A program made the position numbers and the translations under genes. The notes below the pieces were generated by a model that saw nothing but the letters and a program-made list of their open reading frames with translations, ran no database searches and had not been told where the DNA came from. DNA of 64,000 nt from Sulfitobacter sp. 20_GPM-1509m (lineage in GTDB: Bacteria > Pseudomonadota > Alphaproteobacteria > Rhodobacterales > Rhodobacteraceae): contig NZ_JIBC01000006.1 in assembly GCF_000620505.1 (NCBI RefSeq), positions 1-64,000 of the forward strand, in the 5' to 3' direction. This document shows, in pieces, positions 54,085 to 63,628 of the stretch (its first letter is position 1; the number at the start of each line of letters is the position of its first letter).

Positions 54085-55604
54085 CTGACGCTCCGGCCAA
54101 ACAGCCCAACATCCTGATCTTCATGGTCGACCAGTTGAACGGCACGCTGTTCCCTGACGGCCCCGCCGACTGGCTGCATGCGCCCAACATCAAGAAGCTG
54201 GCCGCCCGCAGCACGCGGTTTCGCAATGCCTATACCGCCTCGCCACTGTGCGCGCCGGGCCGGGCGGCGTTCATGTCGGGGCAGTTGCCCAGTGCCACGG
54301 GCGTCTATGACAATGCGGCTGAATTCGCCTCGTCCATCCCCACCTATGCCCACCACCTGCGCCGCGCGGGCTATCACACGTGCCTGTCGGGCAAGATGCA
54401 CTTTGTCGGCCCCGACCAGCTGCACGGCTTCGAGGAGCGTCTGACCACCGACGTCTACCCGCCCGATTTCGGCTGGACCCCCGACTATCGCAAGCCGGGC
54501 GAGCGGATCGAATGGTGGTATCACAACATGGGGTCGGTCACCGGATCGGGCGTGGCCGAGATCACCAACCAGATGGAATATGACGACGAGGTCGCCTATC
54601 ACGCCACCCGCAAGGTCTATGACCTGGGCCGCCGTCACGACCCGCGCCCGTGGTGCCTGACCGTCAGCTTTACGCACCCGCACGATCCTTATGTCGCGCG
54701 CAAGAAATACTGGGACCTCTACGAGGAATGCGAACACCTGATGCCCGAGGTGGCGCCGATCCCCTATGATGAACAGGACGCCCATTCCAAGCGCATTTTC
54801 GACGCCAACGACTGGCGCAGCTTTGACATCTCGGACGACGACGTGCGCCGCTCGCGCCGCGCCTATTTCGCCAACATCAGCTATCTGGACGACAAGATCG
54901 GCGAAGTGCTGGAGGCGCTTGAAGGCACGCGCCAGGAGGCGATCATCCTGTTCGTGTCCGATCACGGCGACATGCTGGGCAATCGCGGCCTGTGGTTCAA
55001 AATGTCCTTCTACGAAGGATCGTCACGCGTGCCGCTGATGATCAGCGCGCCGCAGATGGAACCGGGCCTTGTGACCGATCCCGTCAGCAACATCGACGTC
55101 TGCCCGACCTTGTGCGATCTGGCCGGTGTCAGCATGTCCGAGGTTGCGCCATGGACCACCGGCAGCAGCCTTGTGCCGCAGGGGCAGGGGGTGGCACGCA
55201 GTGAACCCGTTGCGATGGAATACGCCGCCGAGGCATCCTATGCGCCGATGGTGTCGCTGCGGTCAGGCCGTTGGAAATACAACCGCTGTGCGCTGGACCC
55301 CGACCAGCTGTTCGATCTGGACGCCGACCCGCATGAGCTGACCAATCTCGCAGGCGACCCTGCCCATGCCGAAACGCTTGCCGATTTCCGCGCGCAGGCT
55401 GACGCGCGCTGGGATCTGGACCGGTTCGACGCCGATGTGCGCATCAGCCAGGCCCGCCGCTGGGTGGTCTACGAAGCGCTGCGCGAGGGTGGCTATTACC
55501 CGTGGGACTACCAGCCACTGCAAAAAGCGTCCGAACGCTACATGCGCAACCACATGGATCTGAATGTGGTCGAGGAAAACGCAAGATATCCGCGCGGCGA
55601 GTGA
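54081..55604 (+). CDS. betC: Choline sulfatase
   Basis: The 507-residue enzyme hydrolyses choline-O-sulfate to choline and sulfate. The sulfatase motif 'SPLCAPGRAAFMSGQLPS' has Cys57, the residue oxidised to formylglycine, in C-x-P-x-R form. Metal ligands are in 'MVDQLNGTLF' and 'VSDHGDMLGNRGLW'. The C-terminal 'KASERYMRNHMDLNVVEENA' is typical of BetC. No signal peptide, so cytoplasmic. ATGA overlap with betI (54081-54084). Confidence 0.95.
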   Translation: MTDAPAKQPNILIFMVDQLNGTLFPDGPADWLHAPNIKKLAARSTRFRNAYTASPLCAPGRAAFMSGQLPSATGVYDNAAEFASSIPTYAHHLRRAGYHTCLSGKMHFVGPDQLHGFEERLTTDVYPPDFGWTPDYRKPGERIEWWYHNMGSVTGSGVAEITNQMEYDDEVAYHATRKVYDLGRRHDPRPWCLTVSFTHPHDPYVARKKYWDLYEECEHLMPEVAPIPYDEQDAHSKRIFDANDWRSFDISDDDVRRSRRAYFANISYLDDKIGEVLEALEGTRQEAIILFVSDHGDMLGNRGLWFKMSFYEGSSRVPLMISAPQMEPGLVTDPVSNIDVCPTLCDLAGVSMSEVAPWTTGSSLVPQGQGVARSEPVAMEYAAEASYAPMVSLRSGRWKYNRCALDPDQLFDLDADPHELTNLAGDPAHAETLADFRAQADARWDLDRFDADVRISQARRWVVYEALREGGYYPWDYQPLQKASERYMRNHMDLNVVEENARYPRGE

Positions 55605-55691
55605 AATCGCTGCGTTGTAGCGTGAAACGTCGGAAGAGAATAAGCTGACGGCACGCACATCAAGGCCCAAAGGGCCAACACGGAGGGACCA

Positions 55692-56873
55692 ATGCTAACC
55701 TATATCATCTCATTCGGAGTTCTGCTGGCGTTCGCGCTGGTGATCTTCTGCACCATCAAATGGTGGAACCTGCGGCTGGTGGGGCCTGATCCCGTCGGCC
55801 TGTTCACCTTTATCGCGATCCTGTTCACGTCCGGTCTGGACGTGGGCCTGATCATGTTCCCCATCGCATTCGACTTTCCGCTGTATGCGGATGTGGCGAC
55901 CGAACCGGCCTATGGGTTCACCAACCCGCTGGCGCTGGAATTCGGGTTCTGGGGCTTTCTGATCTGGGCGTTCTACTTTTTGACGGCGTTCTATTTCTGC
56001 GCCATCGAGCCACGGGTGAAATTCTTTCAGCATGGCCTTGTCAAGCTGATCAACAACCTGGTCATCATCACCACCTGTGCCTTCACCGGCGCGCTGTTCC
56101 TGATCTACATGCCCTATTACATCCCCGAAATGGGCGATGGCGAAACGGTGATCCCGGCGTTCTACGTGATCTGTTTCCTTGTGATCCTGACGGCGTCCTA
56201 TTCGTCCACCGACATCAAATACGTCAAGTTCCTGTCGGTCGGTTCCACGCTGGTCTTCTTTGCGCTGATCATCGGCATGTGGATCAATGCAGGCATGTCG
56301 GGCGGCGAATTTGTCGACACCGTCAGCCTTGTGGGCGGCTACTTTGGCAACATCCACAAGTTCGTGATCCCGCTCACCGAATACCACGAATTCTACCTGT
56401 TCTGGTGGTTCGCGTGGTCGATCATGATCGGTCAGTTCACCTCGCGCTTTGTCGGAGGGCTGAAGACATGGCAGCTGCTGGCGTCCTTGCTGGTGTTCCC
56501 GTCGATCCCGCTCGTGATCTGGTTCTCGGTTGCTTACTACTACCACCAGAACGCCATCGACATGACCGGACTGGTCAACTGGTCGATGACCGTCGTGGGA
56601 ATCCTGTTCGTGATCAACTCGTTTGACTCGCTGATCCGGCTGTACACCGACAACCTGAACCTGACCACAGACCGTTACGGCAAAGTGCAATACGTGCTGG
56701 GCAACGCCGCCCTGCTGTTCGTGCTGACCCTGCTGTTCCAAAGCCAGTGGCTGCAGATCCAGTGGGTCGGCACCGTGGTGATCTGTCTTTACGTCGCCTG
56801 CATTGCCTATGTGATCGGCAAGCGTGAGGCGATCTCGGACATGACCGAAACTCGGCCGCTTCCGGCTGAATAA
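55692..56873 (+). CDS. Short BCCT-like choline transporter
   Basis: The 393-residue membrane protein has about nine or ten helices. 'LFWWFAWSIMIGQFTSRFVG' matches the BCCT signature region with the aromatic-rich helix 8 (compare the W-W-x-W-W of BetT/BetP). It is shorter than usual BCCT carriers (500-700 residues) and lacks their C-terminal osmosensory tail, so the domain limits and function need care. In Ruegeria pomeroyi a BCCT in this position of the bet cluster is needed for choline uptake, as I recall; the same role is likely here. It starts after 'cggagggacca'. Confidence 0.8.
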   Translation: MLTYIISFGVLLAFALVIFCTIKWWNLRLVGPDPVGLFTFIAILFTSGLDVGLIMFPIAFDFPLYADVATEPAYGFTNPLALEFGFWGFLIWAFYFLTAFYFCAIEPRVKFFQHGLVKLINNLVIITTCAFTGALFLIYMPYYIPEMGDGETVIPAFYVICFLVILTASYSSTDIKYVKFLSVGSTLVFFALIIGMWINAGMSGGEFVDTVSLVGGYFGNIHKFVIPLTEYHEFYLFWWFAWSIMIGQFTSRFVGGLKTWQLLASLLVFPSIPLVIWFSVAYYYHQNAIDMTGLVNWSMTVVGILFVINSFDSLIRLYTDNLNLTTDRYGKVQYVLGNAALLFVLTLLFQSQWLQIQWVGTVVICLYVACIAYVIGKREAISDMTETRPLPAE

Positions 56874-56892
56874 CCCAAACCCCAACGGTGGT

Positions 56893-56915
56893 CCGGCCTG
56901 CGCGATGCAGGCCGG
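56893..56915. promoter_or_regulatory. Stem-loop between carrier and betB
   Basis: Perfect 9-base arms ccggcctgc and gcaggccgg with loop 'gcgat' lie in the 69-base gap. No T-run follows, so it looks more like an mRNA-stabilising or partial-termination element that could set unequal expression of carrier and enzymes. Confidence 0.5.
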
Positions 56916-56942
56916 GCCGCCCATTTTCCCAAGAGGCTCCGA

Positions 56943-58397
56943 ATGCAAACCCAACCCGCCGCCAGCCATTTCATCAACGGCCAATACGTCGAAGACACCG
57001 GTGGTGAAGCTTTTGACGTGATCTATCCCGCCACCGGCGAGGTGATTGCAAAGATGCATTCGGCGACCCCCGACATCATCAATCAGGCGCTGGACGCTGC
57101 GCGCGCCGCGCAACCCGCATGGGCCGCCATGTCGGGCACCGAACGCGGCCGCATCCTGCGCCGCGCTGCCGACATGATCCGCGAACGCAACCATGACCTG
57201 AGCATTCTGGAAACCTATGACACCGGCAAACCCTATCAGGAAACATCCGTCGCCGACGCCACCAGCGGCGCCGACGCGCTGGAGTATTTCGGCGGTCTGG
57301 CCGCCAGCCTGACGGGCGAACATATCGCATTGGGCGGTGGCAACTGGGTCTATACCATCCGCGAAAGCTTGGGCGTCTGCGTCGGTATCGGCGCATGGAA
57401 CTATCCGACGCAAATCGCCTGCTGGAAGGGCGCACCGGCGCTGGCCTGCGGCAATGCGATGGTGTTCAAACCGTCCGAAACCACGCCGCTGTCGGCGCTG
57501 AAAGTGGCCGAGATCCTGCACGAGGCGGGCCTGCCTGCGGGCCTGTACAATGTCGTTCAAGGCTTGGGCGATGTGGGGGCCGCGCTGGTGGTTGATCCGC
57601 GCGTCGACAAGGTGTCGCTGACCGGATCGGTGCCCACGGGCCGCAAGGTCTATGCCGCCGCTGCCGCTGGCATGAAACACGTCACGATGGAACTGGGCGG
57701 CAAGTCGCCCCTGGTTATCTTTGACGACGCCAACCTTGAAAACGCCGTCAGCGGCGCGATCATGGCCAACTTCTATTCCACCGGTCAGGTCTGTTCCAAC
57801 GGCACCCGCGTGTTCGTCCAGAAGGGCATCAAGGAGGCGTTTCTGAAACGTCTGGCTGAGCGTCTGGACAACGCGGTGATCGGTGACCCGATGGACCCCG
57901 ACACCAGCTTTGGCCCGATGGTGAGCCAGCGCCAGATCGACATCGTGGACGGCTATATCGCCAAGGGCAAGGCCGAGGGCGCGCGTCTGGCCTATGGCGG
58001 CGACCGCATCGACCAGCCGGGTTTCTGGATCCAGCCCACGGTCTTTGCCGATGTCACCGATGACATGGCCATCGCCCGCGAGGAAATCTTTGGCCCCGTG
58101 ATGGCGGTGCTGGATTTCGACGACGAGGCCGAGGTGATGGCCCGCGCCAATGACACGGAATTCGGCCTGGCCGCCGGTGTCTTCACCAACGACCTGACCC
58201 GCGCCCACCGCGTCGCCGCCGGGTTCGAGGCAGGCACCTGTTTCATCAACACCTACAACGACGCGCCGGTCGAAGCACCCTTTGGCGGGGTCAAGGCCTC
58301 GGGCGTGGGCCGCGAAAATTCCAAGGCGGCGATCGAGCATTATTCCCAGGTGAAATCCGTCTTTGTGCGCATGGACGATATGGAGGCCCCCTTCTGA
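56943..58397 (+). CDS. betB: Betaine-aldehyde dehydrogenase
   Basis: The 484-residue aldehyde dehydrogenase oxidises betaine aldehyde to glycine betaine with NAD(P)+. The catalytic Glu is in '[12 protein letters not shown]' (about residue 250) and the nucleophilic Cys in '[13 protein letters not shown]' (about 284). The N-terminal '[20 protein letters not shown]' is usual. Its TGA overlaps the ATG of betA by one base. Confidence 0.96.
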   Translation: MQTQPAASHFINGQYVEDTGGEAFDVIYPATGEVIAKMHSATPDIINQALDAARAAQPAWAAMSGTERGRILRRAADMIRERNHDLSILETYDTGKPYQETSVADATSGADALEYFGGLAASLTGEHIALGGGNWVYTIRESLGVCVGIGAWNYPTQIACWKGAPALACGNAMVFKPSETTPLSALKVAEILHEAGLPAGLYNVVQGLGDVGAALVVDPRVDKVSLTGSVPTGRKVYAAAAAGMKHVTMELGGKSPLVIFDDANLENAVSGAIMANFYSTGQVCSNGTRVFVQKGIKEAFLKRLAERLDNAVIGDPMDPDTSFGPMVSQRQIDIVDGYIAKGKAEGARLAYGGDRIDQPGFWIQPTVFADVTDDMAIAREEIFGPVMAVLDFDDEAEVMARANDTEFGLAAGVFTNDLTRAHRVAAGFEAGTCFINTYNDAPVEAPFGGVKASGVGRENSKAAIEHYSQVKSVFVRMDDMEAPF

Positions 58398-60043
58398 TGA
58401 CTGCCGATTACATCATCGTCGGCGCAGGCAGCGCGGGTTGCGCCGTGGCCTACCGTCTGGCCGAGGCGGGCAAATCCGTGCTGGTCATCGAACACGGCGG
58501 CACCGATGCGGGGCCGTTCATCCAGATGCCCGCGGCGCTCAGCTATCCGATGAACATGTCGATGTACGACTGGGGCTTTCAGACACAGCCCGAACCGCAC
58601 CTGAACGGCCGCCGTCTGGCAACCCCGCGCGGCAAGGTCATTGGCGGATCGTCCAGCATCAACGGCATGGTTTATGTGCGTGGTCACGCGATGGATTATG
58701 ACCACTGGCGCGACAGCGGTGCCGAAGGCTGGGGCTATGCCGATGTGTTGCCCTATTTCAAACGCATGGAAAACTGGCATGCCAACGGCCACGGTGGCGA
58801 CCCTGCATGGCGTGGCAACGATGGCCCGCTGCATGTCACGCGCGGCCCCCGCAAGAACCCGCTGTTCCAGGCCTTTGTCGATGCGGGACGGCAGGCGGGA
58901 TACGAGGTCACCGACGACTATAACGGCGAGAAGCAAGAGGGCTTTGGCCCGATGGAGCAGACCGTGTGGAAGGGCCGCCGCTGGTCCGCCGCCAACGCCT
59001 ATCTGCGGCCTGCGTTGAAACACGAACATTGCACGCTGATGCGCGGGCTGGTCGAAAAGGTCGTGATGGAAGAGGGCCGCGCCGTCGGCGTGCAACTGGC
59101 AGGCGGCGAGATCGTGCGCGCAGGCCGCGAGGTCATCATCGCCGCGTCGTCCATCAACTCGCCCAAGATCCTGATGCTGTCGGGCATCGGCCCCGCCGCC
59201 CATCTGGCCGAACATGGCATCGACGTGGTCGCCGACCGCGCAGGCGTGGGCCAGAACTTGCAAGACCATCTGGAACTGTACTTGCAAGTCGCCTCGCTCA
59301 AGAAAATCACCCTCTACCGCTATTGGAACCTGTTCTCCAAGGCGCGGATCGGCGCGCAGTGGCTGCTGTCGAAAACCGGGCTGGGGACGTCCAACCAGTT
59401 TGAAAGTGCCGCTTTCATCCGCAGCAAGGCGGGGGTGCAATACCCCGATATCCAGTACCATTTCCTGCCCATGGCCGTGCGCTATGACGGCAAGGCCGCC
59501 GCCGAAGGCCACGGCTATCAGGCCCACGTCGGCCCCATGCGCTCTGCCTCGCGCGGGGCGGTCACGCTGGCCTCGGCCGATCCGGAAGATGCGCCCAACA
59601 TCCTGTTCAACTATATGTCCGACCCGCAGGATTGGGAGGACTTCCGCACCTGCATCCGTCTGACCCGCGAGATTTTCGCGCAAGAGGCGTTCAAGCCCTA
59701 CTTCAAACACGAAATCCAGCCCGGTGCGGACGTGCAAACCGACGACGAGCTGGACGATTTCATCCGCGACGAGGTCGAAAGCGCCTATCACCCCTGCGGC
59801 ACCTGCAAGATGGGCAGCGCCGACGATCCGATGGCCGTGGTTGACCCTCAGGGCCGCGTGATCGGGGTTGATGCCCTGCGCGTGGTGGACAGCAGCATTT
59901 TCCCGCGGATCACCAATGGCAACCTGAATGGTCCGTCCATTATGACCGGCGAAAAGATGGCAGATCACATCCTTGGCCGCAGCCTGCCTGCGGTGAATGA
60001 CGCACCTTGGATACATCCCGACTGGGAAACGCAGCAGCGTTAA
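58397..60043 (+). CDS. betA: Choline dehydrogenase
   Basis: The 548-residue GMC oxidoreductase oxidises choline to betaine aldehyde, coupled to the respiratory chain. The FAD motif is '[20 protein letters not shown]', the GMC signature '[20 protein letters not shown]' (about residues 79-98), and the C-terminal catalytic region has '[12 protein letters not shown]' and '[14 protein letters not shown]'. It is membrane-associated without a signal peptide. Translation is coupled to betB by TGATG. A strong stem-loop follows. Confidence 0.96.
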   Translation: MTADYIIVGAGSAGCAVAYRLAEAGKSVLVIEHGGTDAGPFIQMPAALSYPMNMSMYDWGFQTQPEPHLNGRRLATPRGKVIGGSSSINGMVYVRGHAMDYDHWRDSGAEGWGYADVLPYFKRMENWHANGHGGDPAWRGNDGPLHVTRGPRKNPLFQAFVDAGRQAGYEVTDDYNGEKQEGFGPMEQTVWKGRRWSAANAYLRPALKHEHCTLMRGLVEKVVMEEGRAVGVQLAGGEIVRAGREVIIAASSINSPKILMLSGIGPAAHLAEHGIDVVADRAGVGQNLQDHLELYLQVASLKKITLYRYWNLFSKARIGAQWLLSKTGLGTSNQFESAAFIRSKAGVQYPDIQYHFLPMAVRYDGKAAAEGHGYQAHVGPMRSASRGAVTLASADPEDAPNILFNYMSDPQDWEDFRTCIRLTREIFAQEAFKPYFKHEIQPGADVQTDDELDDFIRDEVESAYHPCGTCKMGSADDPMAVVDPQGRVIGVDALRVVDSSIFPRITNGNLNGPSIMTGEKMADHILGRSLPAVNDAPWIHPDWETQQR

Positions 60044-60056
60044 CTTTTACGGTCGA

Positions 60057-60099
60057 ATTCGGTTGAAGGGGCACGCGCGCCCCGACTAGTTAACCGAAT
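60057..60099. promoter_or_regulatory. Large stem-loop over nuclease start codon
   Basis: Perfect 8-base outer arms attcggtt (60057-60064) and aaccgaat (60092-60099) surround an inner hairpin ggggc..gcccc (60068-60083). The right arm includes the A and T of the nuclease ATG (60098). In a transcript reading through from betA the structure would hide the start codon; it might also act as a terminator. Confidence 0.55.
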
Positions 60100-60751
60100 G
60101 TTAAGAATTTGGTCCCTCATTGTTCTCCTGTCCCTGCCTGTCATGGCCGGGGCAGGGGAGTTTTCCGGTCCCGTAAGGGTGATCGACGCCGACACCATCG
60201 ACGTGGGCACGACACGCGTGCGCTTGCATGGCATCGACGCACCCGAGATCAATCAGGAATGCAAGACCGCTCAGGGCGTGGCCTTTGAATGCGGGCGGTG
60301 GGCGGCGGATCAGGTGCGCGCCTTGTTCCAGAACCGGCTGGCGCGCTGTCAGCAGGTGGACATCGACCGCTATGGCCGCACCGTGGCCAGCTGTGTGGTG
60401 GGCGATGTGGATATGGGGCAGGAAATCGTCAGCTTGGGACTGGCCTTTGCCTACACCCGCTATTCCGAGGCCTATGTGCTGGACGAAAAGGGCGCCGCCG
60501 TGAACGACCGTGGCCTGCACGCCATGCGCGTTCAATCGCCCGCCCAGTTCCGCGCGTTGCGCACCAAGGGGCGCAGCGCCCCCGACCCGGCCTGCGTGAT
60601 CAAGGGCAACATCTCGAAGAACGGGCGCATCTTTCACGTGCCGGGGCAGGAATTCTATGACCGCACCGGCATTGACACTGCGCGCGGCGAACGCTGGTTC
60701 TGCTCGGCGGCAGAGGCACAGGCGGCAGGTTGGCGGCCGGCCCGACGATAG
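60098..60751 (+). CDS. Secreted thermonuclease-family protein
   Basis: The 217-residue protein has a signal peptide (MLRIWSLIVLLSLPVMAGAG) and an SNase-like domain: 'GPVRVIDADTIDVGTTRVRL' then 'HGIDAPEINQEC' (catalytic Arg and Glu region) and 'DIDRYGRTVASCVVGDVDMG' (the second Arg). Six or so Cys suggest disulfides in the periplasm. The C-terminal 50 residues carry 'CVIKGNISKNGRIFHVPGQE', a conserved extension known in alphaproteobacterial members. Role: extracellular nucleic-acid breakdown. Confidence 0.9.
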   Translation: MLRIWSLIVLLSLPVMAGAGEFSGPVRVIDADTIDVGTTRVRLHGIDAPEINQECKTAQGVAFECGRWAADQVRALFQNRLARCQQVDIDRYGRTVASCVVGDVDMGQEIVSLGLAFAYTRYSEAYVLDEKGAAVNDRGLHAMRVQSPAQFRALRTKGRSAPDPACVIKGNISKNGRIFHVPGQEFYDRTGIDTARGERWFCSAAEAQAAGWRPARR

Positions 60752-60757
60752 CGCGCG

Positions 60758-62158
60758 CTACCCCACCTGATAGGGCAGCACATCGCGCGTGTCGGGATCG
60801 ACGCTGAGCTTGCGTTCAAGCGGGGGGACCGACCGCTGGTGGCACTGTTTGCGCTCGCAGATACGGCAGGAAATCCCGATGGGTTCGAACGCATCATCGC
60901 GCCCCAGATTCAGCCCGTCGGCATAAACCAGATTGCGCGCATGGCTGATCTCGCAGCCGAACGAGATGGCGAACCGTCGCACGGGGGCGCCGAACCGACC
61001 CGCCGGTTTCGACACGTCGCGGGCAAGGCTGAGATAACGCACCCCGTCCGGTGTTTCCGCCAGCTGGCGCAGGAACTGCCCCGGCTGCTCGAAGGCACGG
61101 TGCACGTTCCACAGCGGACAGGCCCCGCCGAACCGCGCGAATTGCAACCGCGTCGCCGAATGCCGCTTGGTGATGGTGCCCGCCTGATCGACGCGCACGA
61201 AAAAGAACGGAATGCCTTTCGCGCCGGGTCGCTGCATCGTGGACAGGCGGTGCACCACCTGTTCGATGGATGCGCCAAAGCGGCTGGCCAGAACCTCGAC
61301 ATCGTGGCGACAGTCCTGCGCCGCTTGCAGGAACGGGCCATAGGGCATCAGCGTGGCGCCCGCGAAATAGTTGGCCAGCCCGATCTTGGCGATGGCGCGC
61401 GCCTCGGAGGACTGGAACCGCGCCAGATCCAGCGTCGCCTCCAACAGCGCATCCTGCCGCACCAGCGCCAGTTGCAGCAGCATCTGGAAGGTTTGCGTTT
61501 CGGGGGACAGCCGCGCCGAGACGCGCAAGGTCTTGGTGTCGGCCTCATAGGACCGGATCAAGTCCATATCGTCAAAGCGTACCGTTACCCCCGCGTTGCC
61601 CAGTTCGGCCACAACTGACACGCGGATGTTGGCGGGCCGCCCCGGAGCCGTCGCAAACCGCTCGGCGGCACGGTCGACTGCGTCTATGTAGTTGTCGCAA
61701 TAGTGAAAGAAATCGCGCACCTCTTCCCAGGGGCTTGGTCGCGCGCGTGCATCCTCGCGGCCCAAGGCTTCGTCCAGCGAGGCCAGCCGCTCGTGGGTCT
61801 GCCGATAGCTGCGGTGCAATGCGATAAACGCATGGGCCAGCGCGGGCGCGTTGGACGCGGCCAGCCGCAGATCGGCCAAGGGGGGCATATCGCCGGAAAA
61901 CACCGGATCGGCCAGCGCCTCGCGCATGTCCGACACCAACCGTTCGCTGTCGCCTGTGCTTAGTTCGGTGACATCCAGTCCGAATTCCTGTGCCAGCGCC
62001 AGAACCACCGTCGTGCTGACGGGTCGGTTATTATTCTCCATCTGGTTCAAATAGGGCAGGGACACGCCCAGCTTGGCCGCAAAGTCCTTTTGCGTCATGC
62101 CGATGCGCGTGCGCACCTCGCGCAGCTTGGCACCGGCATAGAGTTTCTGTTGGGCCAT
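60758..62158 (-). CDS. pccR: ScfR/PccR short-chain acyl-CoA regulator
   Basis: The 466-residue protein has an XRE-type helix-turn-helix at residues 5-60 ('KLREVRTRIGMTQKDFAAKL' then 'GVSLPYLNQMENNNRPVS') and a long C-terminal domain of the short-chain fatty acyl regulator type (IrrE-like DUF955 region plus DUF2083). The four late Cys 'GISCRICERKQCHQRS' are conserved in the family. PccR of Rhodobacter sphaeroides activates propionyl-CoA carboxylase genes and binds TTTGCAAA-type sites. Here pccB lies 1.5 kb away and such sites occur near both genes. The start MAQQKLYAG at 62158 follows 'aactttgc...'. Confidence 0.9.
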   Translation of the reverse strand: MAQQKLYAGAKLREVRTRIGMTQKDFAAKLGVSLPYLNQMENNNRPVSTTVVLALAQEFGLDVTELSTGDSERLVSDMREALADPVFSGDMPPLADLRLAASNAPALAHAFIALHRSYRQTHERLASLDEALGREDARARPSPWEEVRDFFHYCDNYIDAVDRAAERFATAPGRPANIRVSVVAELGNAGVTVRFDDMDLIRSYEADTKTLRVSARLSPETQTFQMLLQLALVRQDALLEATLDLARFQSSEARAIAKIGLANYFAGATLMPYGPFLQAAQDCRHDVEVLASRFGASIEQVVHRLSTMQRPGAKGIPFFFVRVDQAGTITKRHSATRLQFARFGGACPLWNVHRAFEQPGQFLRQLAETPDGVRYLSLARDVSKPAGRFGAPVRRFAISFGCEISHARNLVYADGLNLGRDDAFEPIGISCRICERKQCHQRSVPPLERKLSVDPDTRDVLPYQVG

Positions 62159-62167
62159 GGACGTATA

Positions 62168-62207
62168 CCTTTGCAACTTTGCACAAGGTTACGTTAGCTT
62201 TGCAAAG
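62168..62207. promoter_or_regulatory. ScfR-type TTTGCAA sites, regulator promoter
   Basis: In the 49 bases between the regulator ATG and the MFS stop are tttgcaa (62170-62176), tttgcac (62178-62184) and the perfect palindrome ctttgcaaag (62198-62207). This fits autoregulation by the ScfR protein. Confidence 0.75.
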
Positions 62208-63437
62208 TCAGTCCGGCAAGACCTGTGGTGCAAGCTGGCGTTCGCGCCAATAGACCGTGCAAATTGCCGCGAGGGCCAGAACCGAAGTGATGCACATCAT
62301 GTAGAGCAGTGGGAAGGCACCCGACTCGGGCGTCAGAAGCGTGCCCACCAGCCCCGACAGCATCGCCCCGCCACCGATCTGGATCGCGCCGCCCAGACCG
62401 GATGCCGTGCCTGCCAGATGCGGGCGCACCGACAGCATGCCCGCAGTGGCGTTGGGGATCGTCAGGCCGTTGCCCAGACCCACGAACATCATCATGCCAA
62501 AGAACGACCACGGGCTGCCAAAGCCCATCAGGAACAGCGCCAGAGACCCCGCAACCCCGAATAGATTGGACAGGCACCCGTACAACACCAGCCGGTTCAC
62601 GCCCAGCCGCGTGGCAAAAGCGCCGGTGATGGCGTTGCCCGCCATGTAACCGATGGCAGGTGCGCCAAAAACCAGCCCCAACATGGAGGGCGACATATGA
62701 AACAGAACGGACCCGACAAAAGGCGCGCCGCCCAGATAGGCGAAAAACGATCCCGAGCAGCAGGCGGACGCAAGGGAGTAGCCCCAGAACCGCGGGCTGC
62801 GCAGCAGTTCGGGATATTCGCGGAACTGCGCGCCCAGCGACTTGCCTGTGCTGGTGGCTGTCTCGCCCAGATCGGCCCAGACCACCCACAGGGTGATGCC
62901 GCCGATGATGAAAAACGCCCAGAAGTTCGCGCGCCAGCCGAACAGCTCATCCAGCAGGCCGCCGATTGCGGGGCTGATCATCGGCACGACTGACATGAAC
63001 ATCGTGACGATGCCGATCATCGACGCGCTTTCGTTCTGGTCGTACATGTCGCGGATCACCGCACGGCTTAGCACCATCGCCACGGCGCTGACCGCCTGGC
63101 ACATGCGAAAGAACAGGAAAACATGGGCCGTCGGCGCAAAGATACAGCCCAGCGTCGCCAGCAGGAACAGCGACAGCCCACCCAGCAGCACAGGCCTGCG
63201 CCCGATGCTGTCCGAGATCGGTCCGATCATGATCTGCAGGATGGCGCTGACCCCCAGGAACAAGGCCACCGAAAGCTGCATCAACCTGTATTCGGTATGA
63301 AAATACTCGGTCATGTTCGGCAGCGAAGGCAGGAACATGTTCATGACCATCGCAGACATGCCCGCAAGCATAATCAAGGTCATCAGGTGGGGCGGGGTAG
63401 AGCGATTGAGAAAGCGCACAGATGGTATATGTTGCAT
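62208..63437 (-). CDS. Bcr/CflA-family MFS exporter
   Basis: The 409-residue carrier has 12 membrane helices and the MFS motif A 'GPISDSIGRRPVLLGG' after helix 2; 'MFLPSLPNMTEYF' in helix 1 is typical of Bcr/CflA. Such proteins export drugs, sulfonamides or amino-acid derivatives; in this position it may export a propionate-related or xenobiotic compound, but nothing shows it. The start MQHIPSVRF at 63437 has no strong ribosome site; MTLIMLAGM is an alternative. Located between the regulator and pccB on the minus strand. Confidence 0.85.
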   Translation of the reverse strand: MQHIPSVRFLNRSTPPHLMTLIMLAGMSAMVMNMFLPSLPNMTEYFHTEYRLMQLSVALFLGVSAILQIMIGPISDSIGRRPVLLGGLSLFLLATLGCIFAPTAHVFLFFRMCQAVSAVAMVLSRAVIRDMYDQNESASMIGIVTMFMSVVPMISPAIGGLLDELFGWRANFWAFFIIGGITLWVVWADLGETATSTGKSLGAQFREYPELLRSPRFWGYSLASACCSGSFFAYLGGAPFVGSVLFHMSPSMLGLVFGAPAIGYMAGNAITGAFATRLGVNRLVLYGCLSNLFGVAGSLALFLMGFGSPWSFFGMMMFVGLGNGLTIPNATAGMLSVRPHLAGTASGLGGAIQIGGGAMLSGLVGTLLTPESGAFPLLYMMCITSVLALAAICTVYWRERQLAPQVLPD

Positions 63438-63498
63438 TGGTGGAAGGTAGATTGCGCCCCCACCGGTGTCCATTGCGTTTGGCGCATAGCAGCCATGC

Positions 63499-63558
63499 GT
63501 TTGCGTATATTTTGCATATTTGCAATTAGCAAAGTAATCCTCGCAAAGGATTTGCAAA
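63499..63558. promoter_or_regulatory. ScfR-type TTTGCAA cluster upstream of pccB
   Basis: tttgcgt (63499), tttgcat (63511-63517), tttgcaa (63519-63525), reversed gcaaag (63529-63534 and 63543-63548) and the palindrome tttgcaaa (63551-63558) lie 70-130 bases before the pccB ATG. The clustering on an AT-rich background matches an operator of the ScfR family and could also serve the divergent MFS gene. Confidence 0.75.
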
Positions 63559-63628
63559 TATTCCACAAGATGCTTTTGTGCGCGTCTATGGCCTGATACC
63601 CTGTGCCAAATCGAAACAGGGGCCTGAC

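Noticed and set aside
55710-58340. 876-codon open frame antisense to the bet genes
   Set aside because: It crosses three well supported genes and has no recognisable motif; a shadow of high GC coding DNA.
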